Below are positions 24,962 through 33,076 of a stretch of 64,000 bases of DNA, in pieces. Positions within the stretch are counted from its first letter, which is position 1, and each line of letters starts with the position of its first letter. A program made the translations under genes and the position numbers. The notes beneath the pieces were generated by a model. The model ran no database searches, was not told where the DNA came from, and saw only the letters and a program-made list of their open reading frames with translations. The DNA is from Glaesserella sp041817755 (GTDB lineage Bacteria > Pseudomonadota > Gammaproteobacteria > Enterobacterales > Pasteurellaceae): positions 49,627 through 113,626 of the forward strand of contig NZ_JBGYBX010000039.1 of assembly GCF_041817755.1 (NCBI RefSeq), written 5' to 3'.

Positions 24962-26632
24962 TTACTTCGCAATACGTTTATATTTCATACGATGCGGTTG
25001 GGTGGCTTCTGCACCAAAGGTTTTCTTTTTCCACTCTTCGTAGTCTGAGAAGTTACCTTCGTAGAAGGTCACTTTACCTTCATCGCCGTAGTCTAGGATG
25101 TGAGTTGCGATACGGTCTAAGAACCAACGGTCGTGCGAGATAACCATTGCACAGCCCGGGAACTCTAAGATCGCATTTTCTAACGCACGCAAGGTTTCCA
25201 CATCAAGATCGTTAGTCGGTTCGTCTAATAATAAGACGTTTCCGCCCGCTTGTAACAATTTCGCAAGGTGTAAACGACCGCGCTCACCGCCTGACAATTC
25301 GCCAACACGTTTTTGTTGATCGACACCTTTGAAGTTAAAGCGTCCAACATAAGCACGGCTTGGGATTTCAAAGTTACCGATAGTTAGAATATCTTGTCCG
25401 TTTGACACTTCTTCCCACACGGTTTTCTTATCGTCCATTGCATCACGGAACTGATCCACAGAGGCAAGTACCACGGTTTCACCCATTACGATTGAACCAC
25501 TATCCGGTTGCTCTTGACCTGAAAGCATACGGAATAGGGTTGATTTACCGGCACCGTTCGGACCGATAATCCCAACGATCGCCCCTTTCGGAATACTGAA
25601 GGATAAATCGTCAATTAACGTGCGATCACCGTAAGATTTGGTTAAGTGATTCACTTCAATCACTTTATCCCCTAAGCGTGGACCCGGTGGAATAAAGAGT
25701 TCGTTGGTTTCGTTACGTTTTTGATATTCGCCCGAGTTAAGTTCATCAAAGCGTGCCATACGCGCCTTGCTTTTCGCTTGGCGACCTTTCGGATTTTGAC
25801 GCACCCATTCCAACTCTTTCTCAATCGATTTTTGACGAGCAGATTCCGCCGCTTGTTCTTGGGCTAAACGTTTCTCTTTCTGCTCTAACCAAGATGAGTA
25901 GTTTCCTTCCCAAGGAATCCCTTCACCACGGTCAAGCTCTAGGATCCAACCTGCCACGTTGTCTAAGAAGTAACGGTCGTGGGTAATTGCCACCACAGTG
26001 CCTTCATAGTCGTGTAAGAAGCGCTCTAACCACGCTACAGACTCGGCATCTAAGTGGTTGGTCGGTTCGTCTAATAACAACATATCCGGTTTTTCGAGCA
26101 ATAAACGGCAAAGAGCCACACGACGGCGTTCGCCCCCTGAAAGATGTTCGATTTTAGCGTCCCAATCCGGTAAACGTAACGCATCCGCCGCACGTTCTAA
26201 CTGGTTATCTAAATTGTGACCATCGTGAGCTTGAATAATCGCTTCTAATTGAGCTTGTTCAGCCGCCAGTTTGTCGAAATCCGCATTTTCATCGGCATAA
26301 GCCGCATACACTTCATCTAAACGAGTGAGTGCAGTTTTAACTTCTGAAACTGCCTCTTCAATGGTTTCACGCACGGTTTGCTGCGGCTCTAATTTTGGCT
26401 CTTGCGGAAGATAACCGATTTTAATCCCCGGTTGCGGACGTGCTTCCCCTTCGATCTCTTTATCGATCCCAGCCATAATGCGTAATAAAGTCGACTTACC
26501 CGCACCGTTTAAGCCAAGCACCCCGATTTTCGCACCGGGGAAGAAGCTTAATGAGATATTTTTTAAGATATGACGCTTCGGCGGAACCACTTTTCCGACT
26601 CGATGCATCGTGTAAACAAATTGCGTGGACAT
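24962..26632 (-). CDS. ettA: Energy-dependent translational throttle protein EttA
   Basis: EttA is an ABC-F protein that binds the ribosomal E site and gates entry into elongation according to the ATP/ADP ratio. Two ABC domains are visible: Walker A GLNGAGKST and signature LSGGERRR in the first, GPNGAGKST and LSGGERGR in the second, with the arm and interdomain linker between. The frame extends seven codons further upstream, but MSTQFVYTMHRVGKVVPPKR is the family start and AAGGAA lies in position before it; this gives 556 residues, like E. coli EttA. There are no membrane segments. Confidence 0.96.
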   Translation of the reverse strand: MSTQFVYTMHRVGKVVPPKRHILKNISLSFFPGAKIGVLGLNGAGKSTLLRIMAGIDKEIEGEARPQPGIKIGYLPQEPKLEPQQTVRETIEEAVSEVKTALTRLDEVYAAYADENADFDKLAAEQAQLEAIIQAHDGHNLDNQLERAADALRLPDWDAKIEHLSGGERRRVALCRLLLEKPDMLLLDEPTNHLDAESVAWLERFLHDYEGTVVAITHDRYFLDNVAGWILELDRGEGIPWEGNYSSWLEQKEKRLAQEQAAESARQKSIEKELEWVRQNPKGRQAKSKARMARFDELNSGEYQKRNETNELFIPPGPRLGDKVIEVNHLTKSYGDRTLIDDLSFSIPKGAIVGIIGPNGAGKSTLFRMLSGQEQPDSGSIVMGETVVLASVDQFRDAMDDKKTVWEEVSNGQDILTIGNFEIPSRAYVGRFNFKGVDQQKRVGELSGGERGRLHLAKLLQAGGNVLLLDEPTNDLDVETLRALENAILEFPGCAMVISHDRWFLDRIATHILDYGDEGKVTFYEGNFSDYEEWKKKTFGAEATQPHRMKYKRIAK

Positions 26633-26703
26633 AGATATTCCTTTTCTGACCAAAAATCGGAAGTATTTTACTTGAAATTACAGTGAGTGGGAATCTGAAA
26701 ACA

Positions 26704-26761
26704 ACAAGCGGTCTGATTTCAACGGAAATTTGCAAATTTCATCGAAAATCGGACCGCTTGT
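26704..26761 (-). terminator. Uptake-sequence dyad between purD and ettA
   Basis: ACAAGCGGTC (26704-26713) and GACCGCTTGT (26752-26761) are inverted, with imperfect pairing continuing inward and TTTGCAAA in the loop. It follows the purD stop by 14 bp and precedes ettA, so it likely terminates purD. Confidence 0.6.
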
Positions 26762-26774
26762 AAATGAAGAGCCG

Positions 26775-28061
26775 CTATGCCCGCTCTCTCGCTACCGCGC
26801 GATAGCCGATGTCACGTCGATAAAAACGGCCTTGCCACTGAATCTGTTCGGCAAGTTTTAACGCTTTTTGTTGGGCTTCCAATACGTTAGAACCTAACGC
26901 TGTAGCACACAATACCCGACCGCCGTTGGTTACAAGCTTGCCGTTTTGCTGTTCAACACCGGCTAAGAAGACTTTTTCACCCGGCTGAGGCGCAGTCGGT
27001 ATGCCACTGATTTCATCGCCTTTGCGATAATCGCCCGGGTAGCCTTCCGCCGCCAGTACGATCCCCAATGCGGCTTGTTCGCACCACTGAGATTGTATTT
27101 CATCCAATTTGCCGTCGCACGCTTTCAGACAAAGTTCGACTAAATCGGATTCCAAACGCAACATGATCGGTTGAGTTTCAGGATCGCCGAAACGACAATT
27201 GAATTCAATCACTTTCGGTTGACCGTTCGGCATGATCATCAAACCGGCATAGAGAAAACCTGTGTATTCATTATTTTCACTCGCCATACCGCGTATGGTC
27301 GGGTAAATGATTTCCTCCATGACGCGTTGGTGAATCTCCGTGGTCACCACCGGCGCCGGTGAATAGGCGCCCATTCCGCCCGTATTTAAGCCTCTATCAC
27401 CTTCGCCGACCCGTTTGTGATCTTGGCTGGTTGCCATCGGCTCGACATGCTTACCGTCAACCATAACAATAAAACTCGCTTCTTCACCGTCGAGAAATTC
27501 TTCAATCACGACTCGGCTACCGGCTTCGCCGAACGCATTGCCCGAAAGCATATCTTTTACCGCGTCTTCCGCTTCGTTCAACGTCATCGCGACAATCACA
27601 CCTTTACCGGCGGCTAAGCCGTCGGCTTTGATCACAATCGGCGCACCTTTTTGACGTAAGTAAGCTAACGCCGGTTCCACCTCGGTAAAGTTTTGATATT
27701 CCGCCGTCGGAATATGATGACGGGCGAGGAAATCTTTCGTAAACGCTTTTGAACCTTCCAATTGTGCGGCAGCTTGAGTCGGCCCGAAAATGGTGAGTCC
27801 TGCGGCGCGAAACGCATCGACCACCCCGATAACTAACGGCGCTTCAGGACCGACAATGGTTAAGCCAATATCGTTTTCTTTGGCAAAGGAGACTAACGCG
27901 GCAATATCCGTTGCAGCAACGGCAACATTTTCAATCCCCTTCTCAAGAGCTGTTCCCGCATTACCCGGCGCCACAAAAACCTTATCCGCCAAAGGCGATT
28001 GACGTGCTTTCCACGCTAAAGCGTGTTCACGACCACCATTACCGATAATTAAAATGTTCAT
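26775..28061 (-). CDS. purD: Phosphoribosylamine-glycine ligase PurD
   Basis: PurD joins glycine to phosphoribosylamine in purine synthesis. It is a 428-residue ATP-grasp enzyme with the N-terminal GNGGREHALAWK, the ATP-grasp core KADGLAAGKGV, VVIEEFLDGEEASF, the DHKRVGEGDRGLNTGGMGAYSP block and EFNCRFGDPETQ. GAGGAA precedes the ATG. It is often in an operon with purH, but here it stands alone, with a PurR-box-like operator and promoter in front, divergent from nudC. Confidence 0.97.
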   Translation of the reverse strand: MNILIIGNGGREHALAWKARQSPLADKVFVAPGNAGTALEKGIENVAVAATDIAALVSFAKENDIGLTIVGPEAPLVIGVVDAFRAAGLTIFGPTQAAAQLEGSKAFTKDFLARHHIPTAEYQNFTEVEPALAYLRQKGAPIVIKADGLAAGKGVIVAMTLNEAEDAVKDMLSGNAFGEAGSRVVIEEFLDGEEASFIVMVDGKHVEPMATSQDHKRVGEGDRGLNTGGMGAYSPAPVVTTEIHQRVMEEIIYPTIRGMASENNEYTGFLYAGLMIMPNGQPKVIEFNCRFGDPETQPIMLRLESDLVELCLKACDGKLDEIQSQWCEQAALGIVLAAEGYPGDYRKGDEISGIPTAPQPGEKVFLAGVEQQNGKLVTNGGRVLCATALGSNVLEAQQKALKLAEQIQWQGRFYRRDIGYRAVARERA

Positions 28062-28105
28062 TCGAATTCCTCATGAGTTTGAATAGACGATTTCGCAATT
28101 TGCAA

Positions 28106-28134
28106 AATATTGAAGATAACCGACCGCTTGTCAA
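28106..28134 (-). promoter_or_regulatory. purD promoter overlapping an uptake sequence
   Basis: On the minus strand a consensus -35 TTGACA (28129-28134) is spaced 17 bp from AATATT (28106-28111). The -35 runs straight into an uptake core (TTGACAAGCGGTCGG), so one DNA word serves two roles. Confidence 0.6.
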
Positions 28135-28137
28135 GCG

Positions 28138-28153
28138 ACGCAAACGGTTGCGT
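28138..28153. promoter_or_regulatory. PurR-type operator between purD and nudC
   Basis: ACGCAAACGGTTGCGT matches the palindromic PurR operator ACGCAAACGTTTGCGT at 15 of 16 positions. It sits four bases upstream of the purD -35, centred near -46, a position from which a repressor could block transcription. Confidence 0.75.
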
Positions 28154-28247
28154 ATTCTACCGAATTTCATTCGGTTCTAAAAGAAAAAAACCAATCGGGT
28201 TGTTTTTAGCTTATAATTCGTCCATATTGACTTATAAAGGTACGCTT

Positions 28248-29012
28248 ATGAATCCCCAAGGTTATTGGATTGTCGTCCGTGATTTTGACCTCTCTCTCAT
28301 TGATAACGAAATCCCGTTCGGTGAAGCAAACCAATTCGGTTTGGAAAACCGTTCCGCCATTGAAATCGGCACATACCGCCAACATGCGGTCTTTTTAGTT
28401 CACGCCGATGAACGCGATCAACAACGTGAATTCGTGAATTTGCGCTCTCAATTATATCGGGAGGAAACCTTGCGAAATTTATTGCACCGTGCAGTGTCTT
28501 TAAATCATTTTCTGAGTACGCATCGTTACTGCGGTCAATGTGCGACACCGTTTGAGATGGCATCGAACGAATTTGCACTGCATTGCCCGAATTGTGGTAA
28601 CCGCACTTATCCGACTATCAGCCCGTCAATCATTGTTGCGGTCAGACGCGGCAGACAAATTTTATTGGCAAACCACCTTCGCCATAAAGGCACGATTTAT
28701 ACTACCCTTGCCGGTTTCGCCGAAGCGGGGGAAACCGTTGAAAACGCCGTACACCGTGAAGTGTGGGAAGAGAGCAAAATTAAGATTAAAAATATTCGTT
28801 ACTTTGGCAGCCAACCGTGGGCGTTTCCGAATTCGTTAATGTTAGGTTTTTTGGCTGATTACGACAGCGGTGAAATCGAATTGCAGGAAGAAGAGATCTT
28901 CGATGCCCGATGGTTTGATTGCGATGAACCTTTACCGGAACTGCCGCCGGAAGGGACGATCGCCTTGCGCTTGATTCAAGAAACCCTGTCGATTTGTAAA
29001 AACAGCGCATAA
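28248..29012 (+). CDS. nudC: NAD(H) pyrophosphatase / NAD-RNA decapping Nudix hydrolase NudC
   Basis: NudC hydrolyses NADH and removes NAD caps from RNA. It has the zinc ribbon CGQC...CPNC (about residues 98-116), the Nudix box GFAEAGETVENAVHREVWEE and the family signature after it. Two positions deviate: the signature reads SQPWAFP instead of SQPWPFP, and the Nudix box ends EESKI where a Gly is usual. The frame is open 46 codons upstream, but the ATG after AAAGG fits the family (254 residues). A 3' hairpin terminates it. Confidence 0.93.
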   Translation: MNPQGYWIVVRDFDLSLIDNEIPFGEANQFGLENRSAIEIGTYRQHAVFLVHADERDQQREFVNLRSQLYREETLRNLLHRAVSLNHFLSTHRYCGQCATPFEMASNEFALHCPNCGNRTYPTISPSIIVAVRRGRQILLANHLRHKGTIYTTLAGFAEAGETVENAVHREVWEESKIKIKNIRYFGSQPWAFPNSLMLGFLADYDSGEIELQEEEIFDARWFDCDEPLPELPPEGTIALRLIQETLSICKNSA

Positions 29013-29040
29013 AACAACAGCCCGCTATCGGGCTGTTTTA
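29011..29040. terminator. Bidirectional terminator between nudC and artM
   Basis: AACAGCCCG (29016-29024) and CGGGCTGTT (29029-29037) form a 9-bp stem with a 4-nt loop, flanked by AAAAC on the left and TTTA on the right. It serves both convergent genes. Confidence 0.85.
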
Positions 29041-29042
29041 TA

Positions 29043-29726
29043 TTAGGTCTTCTCCGCCTCAAAACGTTCAAAAGAAAGCACGCTACGTTCAACCTTGCGC
29101 AGAATCAATGTCATGATGCCGGTAATAACTAGATAAATCACCCCCGCCAAACCGTAAATCGTCAACGCATCGTATTCCGTACCGTATAATTGACGGGCGT
29201 AGCCCATGATATCCATGATCGTAATGGTCGACGCCAATGATGTGCCTTTAAACACCAAAATGATTTCATTACTGTATGAAGGCAAAGCGCGTCTTAATGC
29301 GTATGGCACAAGAATTTTCAGCGTCTGTAAACGGTTCAGCCCTAATGCGGCACAGGTTTCCCATTGCCCCTTCGGAATCGCTTTTACTGCACCATGAAAT
29401 AACAAGGTGGTATATGCAGTGCTGTTTAACGCCAACGCCAGCATCGCACAAAACCAGGCATTAGAAAGCAATCCCCACAACGGACTATTGACAATCCACT
29501 GAAACTGCCCCGGACCGGCATAAATTAAGAAAAATTGTACCAACAGCGGCGTTCCGGTGAATAAAGTCAGAAACAGATTAATTGCCGCTTTAATGAGTTT
29601 ATTGTCCATTGAGAGCAAAAACGTTAATCCGACGGACAAGAAAAAGGCGACCACTAATGCCACAAATGTTAATAGCAAACTGGTCGGAATCCCTTGAGCT
29701 ATGGTGACAAAATACTCCTGCAACAT
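29043..29726 (-). CDS. artM: Arginine ABC transporter permease ArtM
   Basis: ArtM is one of the two inner-membrane permeases of the arginine importer. The 227-residue protein has about five membrane segments and the cytoplasmic EAA loop (KGQWETCAALGLNRLQTLKILVPYALRRALP) that contacts the ATPase. It is the last gene of artP-artI-artQ-artM and directly abuts artQ. Uptake specificity is inferred from operon order and the ArgR sites upstream. Confidence 0.92.
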   Translation of the reverse strand: MLQEYFVTIAQGIPTSLLLTFVALVVAFFLSVGLTFLLSMDNKLIKAAINLFLTLFTGTPLLVQFFLIYAGPGQFQWIVNSPLWGLLSNAWFCAMLALALNSTAYTTLLFHGAVKAIPKGQWETCAALGLNRLQTLKILVPYALRRALPSYSNEIILVFKGTSLASTITIMDIMGYARQLYGTEYDALTIYGLAGVIYLVITGIMTLILRKVERSVLSFERFEAEKT

Positions 29727-30398
29727 TTATTTGCCTCCTCTCTCAAAACGGGTAAAACGCCGTTCCAATTTACGGATAATCACTTGACTGACTAACGTGA
29801 TCATCAGATAAATCAACGCCGCAAAACCATACCACGTAAACGGTTCATGAGTACGGGTATTAATTAACTCCGTTTGGCGCATCAAATCATGTACGCCGAT
29901 GAGCGAAACCAATGCCGTATCTTTCAACAAGACCAACCATTGGTTACTCAACCCCGGTAAGGCGTGCCGCCAAACTTGCGGCATCACGATATGGATAAAC
30001 GTATAACCGCGGCTTAAGCCTAAGGCTGCACCGGATTCCCATTGCCCTAACGGAATCGCCTGAATCGCACCGCGCAACGATTGTGAAGCATAGGCGGCAA
30101 AAATGATCGATAACGCCACAACACCGCAGCCGAACGGCCCGAGTTCGACATAGGTGCCGGTCACCCATTCAATCACTTCCGGAGCGCCAAAGTAAATTAA
30201 GAAAACAACGAGAATTTCCGGTAAACCGCGTAATAACGTGACGGCAATTGCCGTCGGCTGGCGGACACAACGCCATTTACTCGTTTCAAGGGTGACAAAG
30301 ACAATGGAAAGGACAAGCCCCAATAATAACGAACAAACCGCTAACCCTAAGGTCATTAGGGTTGCGGTGTACATTAAAGGAAGATAATCAAAAAACAT
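29727..30398 (-). CDS. artQ: Arginine ABC transporter permease ArtQ
   Basis: ArtQ is the partner permease of ArtM. The 223 residues contain about five membrane segments and the EAA loop (LGQWESGAALGLSRGYTFIHIVMPQVWRHALPG). It is separated from artI by five bases and from artM by none, so all are cotranscribed. Residues such as LLRGLPEILVVFLIYFG are typical of the HisM/ArtQ permease family. Confidence 0.92.
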   Translation of the reverse strand: MFFDYLPLMYTATLMTLGLAVCSLLLGLVLSIVFVTLETSKWRCVRQPTAIAVTLLRGLPEILVVFLIYFGAPEVIEWVTGTYVELGPFGCGVVALSIIFAAYASQSLRGAIQAIPLGQWESGAALGLSRGYTFIHIVMPQVWRHALPGLSNQWLVLLKDTALVSLIGVHDLMRQTELINTRTHEPFTWYGFAALIYLMITLVSQVIIRKLERRFTRFERGGK

Positions 30399-30403
30399 AA
30401 AGA

Positions 30404-31132
30404 TTATTTAGTCATCCATTTATCATAAATTTTTTGGTATTCACCGTTTTGCTTAATCGCAGCAATGCCTTTATTGAGGCTTTCGACTAAAGCGGTATTC
30501 GATTTATTCACCGCAATACCGAGCCCATTATTGAAATAACGTTTATCGGTTACACGCTCACCGACGAAATCCAACTCCGGATTTTTCGTAAACATATCTC
30601 TTAATACATCCGTATCGCCGAAAATAATGTCAATACGACCGTTTTTCAAATCTAAAATCGCATCTTGCAAACTCGCATACGATTTTGTTGCATATTGTTT
30701 CGCTTCTGCATTGGCATATTGTTGATAAGTCGTGCCGTTTTGTACGCCAACGGTTTTTGCCGTTGCCAAGTCAGCTTTACCTTTCACGCCGATAAAGCTG
30801 GCCGAACTTTCATAATACGGTGCAGAAAAAGCGACTTGTTTCGCACGTGCTTCGGTAATATCGATTGCCGAAATCGCCGCATCGAAACCGCCACGCCCTT
30901 TAATCAAGCTCGGAATCAACGCATCAAACGATTGTGTTTTAAACTGGCAGGTAGCCTGAATTTCTTTACAGATGGCGTTAGCAATATCCACATCAAAACC
31001 GATAATTTCCCCTTTTTCATTGGTCAATTCAAACGGCGGATAACTTGGTTCCATGGCAAACGTGATGGTTTGATTTGCCTGTGCCGAAAATGCCGCCATA
31101 GCAAGCGCTGATGCAATCAATAATTTTTTCAT
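30404..31132 (-). CDS. artI: Periplasmic arginine-binding protein ArtI
   Basis: ArtI captures arginine in the periplasm for ArtQMP. The signal peptide MKKLLIASALAMAAFSAQA precedes the solute-binding fold: FAMEPSYPPFE, GFDVDIANAIC, FDAAISAIDITEARAKQVAFS and a C-terminal KIYDKWM. The frame reaches seven codons further upstream, but the chosen ATG has GAGGT in place and starts the signal peptide. Whether the ligand is arginine or another basic amino acid cannot be read from sequence alone. Confidence 0.92.
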   Translation of the reverse strand: MKKLLIASALAMAAFSAQANQTITFAMEPSYPPFELTNEKGEIIGFDVDIANAICKEIQATCQFKTQSFDALIPSLIKGRGGFDAAISAIDITEARAKQVAFSAPYYESSASFIGVKGKADLATAKTVGVQNGTTYQQYANAEAKQYATKSYASLQDAILDLKNGRIDIIFGDTDVLRDMFTKNPELDFVGERVTDKRYFNNGLGIAVNKSNTALVESLNKGIAAIKQNGEYQKIYDKWMTK

Positions 31133-31169
31133 TGTATTTACCTCAATAAGCAATAGGATTTAAAACAAA

Positions 31170-31904
31170 TTAATGTGAGTGAGAAAGATAATTGGCAAAC
31201 TGCGCCGTTTGCGGATGAACAAAACAATCTGCGCCGCCGAATTCAATGATCCTGCCTTTTTCCATATAAACGACTTTTGTCGCCACTTTACGCGCGACGG
31301 CGACTTCATGAGTGACAATCACTTGTGTAATACCGGTATGTTGCAACTCTTTGATAATATCCACCACTTGCGCCGTAATTTCGGGATCCAGCGCTGCCGT
31401 CGGCTCATCGAACAACAATACTTGCGGTTGCATCATTAATGCCCGGGCAATTGCCACACGTTGTTGTTGCCCGCCTGACAGCTGTAACGGAAAACGCTCG
31501 GCGAATTCGGCTAATTGCAAACGCGCCAATAACCCCGTGGCACGCTCAATTGCCGCAGTTTTACTCAAACCAAGTACTTTCATCGGCGCTTCAATTAAAT
31601 TTTGCATGACGGTCAAATGCGGCCATAAATGATATTGCTGAAAGACCATCCCGACTTCTTTACGCAATAAGCCGACTTGTTTTGCATCGGCTTTTGCGGT
31701 GAGATCAAACTTATGCGTTGCAATTTCAAGCGCGCCGGATTGCGGAACTTCCATTAAATTTAACGTCCGAATTAAAGTACTCTTTCCCGCACCACTCGGG
31801 CCGAGAAGTACAACGGTATCCCCTTTCTCAATATTCAGATTAATATCAAACAGGGCTTGGCTTTGCCCATAAAAGAAATTCACATTGTGAATACGAATTG
31901 CCAT
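31170..31904 (-). CDS. artP: Arginine ABC transporter ATPase ArtP
   Basis: ArtP powers arginine uptake. Walker A GPSGAGKST is at residues 35-43, the Q-loop FQQYHLWPHL follows, then signature LSGGQQQR, Walker B VLLFDEPT and the His switch VTHE. It is the first gene of the operon; two ArgR boxes at 21-bp spacing lie just upstream, which supports arginine control. Confidence 0.95.
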   Translation of the reverse strand: MAIRIHNVNFFYGQSQALFDINLNIEKGDTVVLLGPSGAGKSTLIRTLNLMEVPQSGALEIATHKFDLTAKADAKQVGLLRKEVGMVFQQYHLWPHLTVMQNLIEAPMKVLGLSKTAAIERATGLLARLQLAEFAERFPLQLSGGQQQRVAIARALMMQPQVLLFDEPTAALDPEITAQVVDIIKELQHTGITQVIVTHEVAVARKVATKVVYMEKGRIIEFGGADCFVHPQTAQFANYLSHSH

Positions 31905-31933
31905 TCGAATAAAATCCTGTACAGCCTAAAAAT

Positions 31934-31968
31934 TGAATGAATATTATGATTTTATGCATATTTATGCA
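31934..31968 (-). promoter_or_regulatory. Paired ArgR boxes before artP
   Basis: TGCATATTTATGCA (31955-31968) is a perfect palindrome of ARG-box shape. TGAATGAATATTAT (31934-31947) matches TGAAT-N4-ATTCA at eight of ten fixed positions. The two are exactly 21 bp apart, the spacing at which an ArgR hexamer binds two 18-bp boxes. The pair lies 30-64 bp upstream of the artP start. Confidence 0.75.
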
Positions 31969-32080
31969 AGAAATTTTGCAAAAATTTAAAACGTCCGACC
32001 GAATAGGTTTAAAGAGATTGATAGTACGCCACGGTAAATTAGCCTATACTACACACCTTCAATATGCTTTAGGAGGAATA

Positions 32081-33058
32081 ATGTTACAAGCCGTTCTCGC
32101 TATTATCGGCGGATTAATCATTTTAGTTTGGAGTGCCGATCGCTTTGTCGACGGTTCAGCCTCTACCGCCCGTCATTTTGGTATGCCCCCGCTATTAATC
32201 GGTATCGTCATCATCGGTTTCGGTACTTCAGCGCCGGAAATGATCGTGTCCGCCTCGTCTGCAATGCAAGGCGCCTCCGGTATAGCCTTAGGAAATGCTT
32301 ACGGCTCCAATATTACCAATATTGCGCTTATTTTAGGGGTGACCGCCATGATTCGCCCGATTACCGTCCATTCCGCCGTCATTTATAAAGAACTGCCGAT
32401 TTTATTGGTCATCACGTTTTTCTCCGCCTATTTGCTTTATGATGCCACCGTCACTCGCATGGAAGCCGTTGTGTTATTGGCTATTTTTGCCGTTTATATG
32501 CTTTGGACCATTGCACTTGGTATCAAAAGCCGCAATGACAGCATCGCCAAAAGCGAATCGCTTGAAGACGACAATTTTAAAATGCCGATTGGAAAAGCGC
32601 TGTTTTGGATTGTGATCGGCTTAACCTTACTTGTTATCAGCTCGCAATTACTGGTTTGGGGCGCTATTGAGGTTGCCCGTTTTTTTGGCGTGAGTGATTT
32701 AATCATCGGCTTAACCATTGTTGCCGTCGGTACCTCATTACCTGAATTTGCATCATCAATCGTCGCTGCCCGAAAAGGCGAATCCGACTTAGCTCTCGGT
32801 AATATCGTCGGTTCCAATCTATTCAATGCACTTGCCGTTGTCGGTGTTGCCGGCGTAATCGAACCGATGCAGGTCAGCCCGGAAGTCTTCTCGCGCGATA
32901 TGCTGGTGATGACCGCCGTTACGATTTTATTATTCTTCTTTGCATACAGTTTTAAACGTCGACCGGGCAGATTGGGACGCATCAACCATGTCGAGGGTGC
33001 GATTTTCCTACTCGGCTACATTGCTTACAGCGTTTATCTGTTTCAAACTGCGGTTTAA
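32081..33058 (+). CDS. yrbG: YrbG-type calcium/sodium:proton exchanger family protein
   Basis: A 325-residue membrane protein of the CaCA cation-exchanger superfamily, with about ten membrane segments. The two alpha-repeats are clear: GFGTSAPEMIVSASSAMQG...GNAYGSNITNIALILG and AVGTSLPEFASSIVAARKG...GNIVGSNLFNALAVVG. The in-frame extension upstream is rejected: AGGAGG lies just before the ATG at 32081, and the length then equals E. coli YrbG. The ion is not proven for this family. DsbD follows 18 bp downstream. Confidence 0.9.
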   Translation: MLQAVLAIIGGLIILVWSADRFVDGSASTARHFGMPPLLIGIVIIGFGTSAPEMIVSASSAMQGASGIALGNAYGSNITNIALILGVTAMIRPITVHSAVIYKELPILLVITFFSAYLLYDATVTRMEAVVLLAIFAVYMLWTIALGIKSRNDSIAKSESLEDDNFKMPIGKALFWIVIGLTLLVISSQLLVWGAIEVARFFGVSDLIIGLTIVAVGTSLPEFASSIVAARKGESDLALGNIVGSNLFNALAVVGVAGVIEPMQVSPEVFSRDMLVMTAVTILLFFFAYSFKRRPGRLGRINHVEGAIFLLGYIAYSVYLFQTAV

Positions 33059-33076
33059 GAAGGAATCCGTTTTTAT

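Noticed and set aside
31937..32080. N-terminal extension of the YrbG-like exchanger
   Set aside because: It would start within the ArgR boxes; the ATG at 32081 has AGGAGG and gives the family length.
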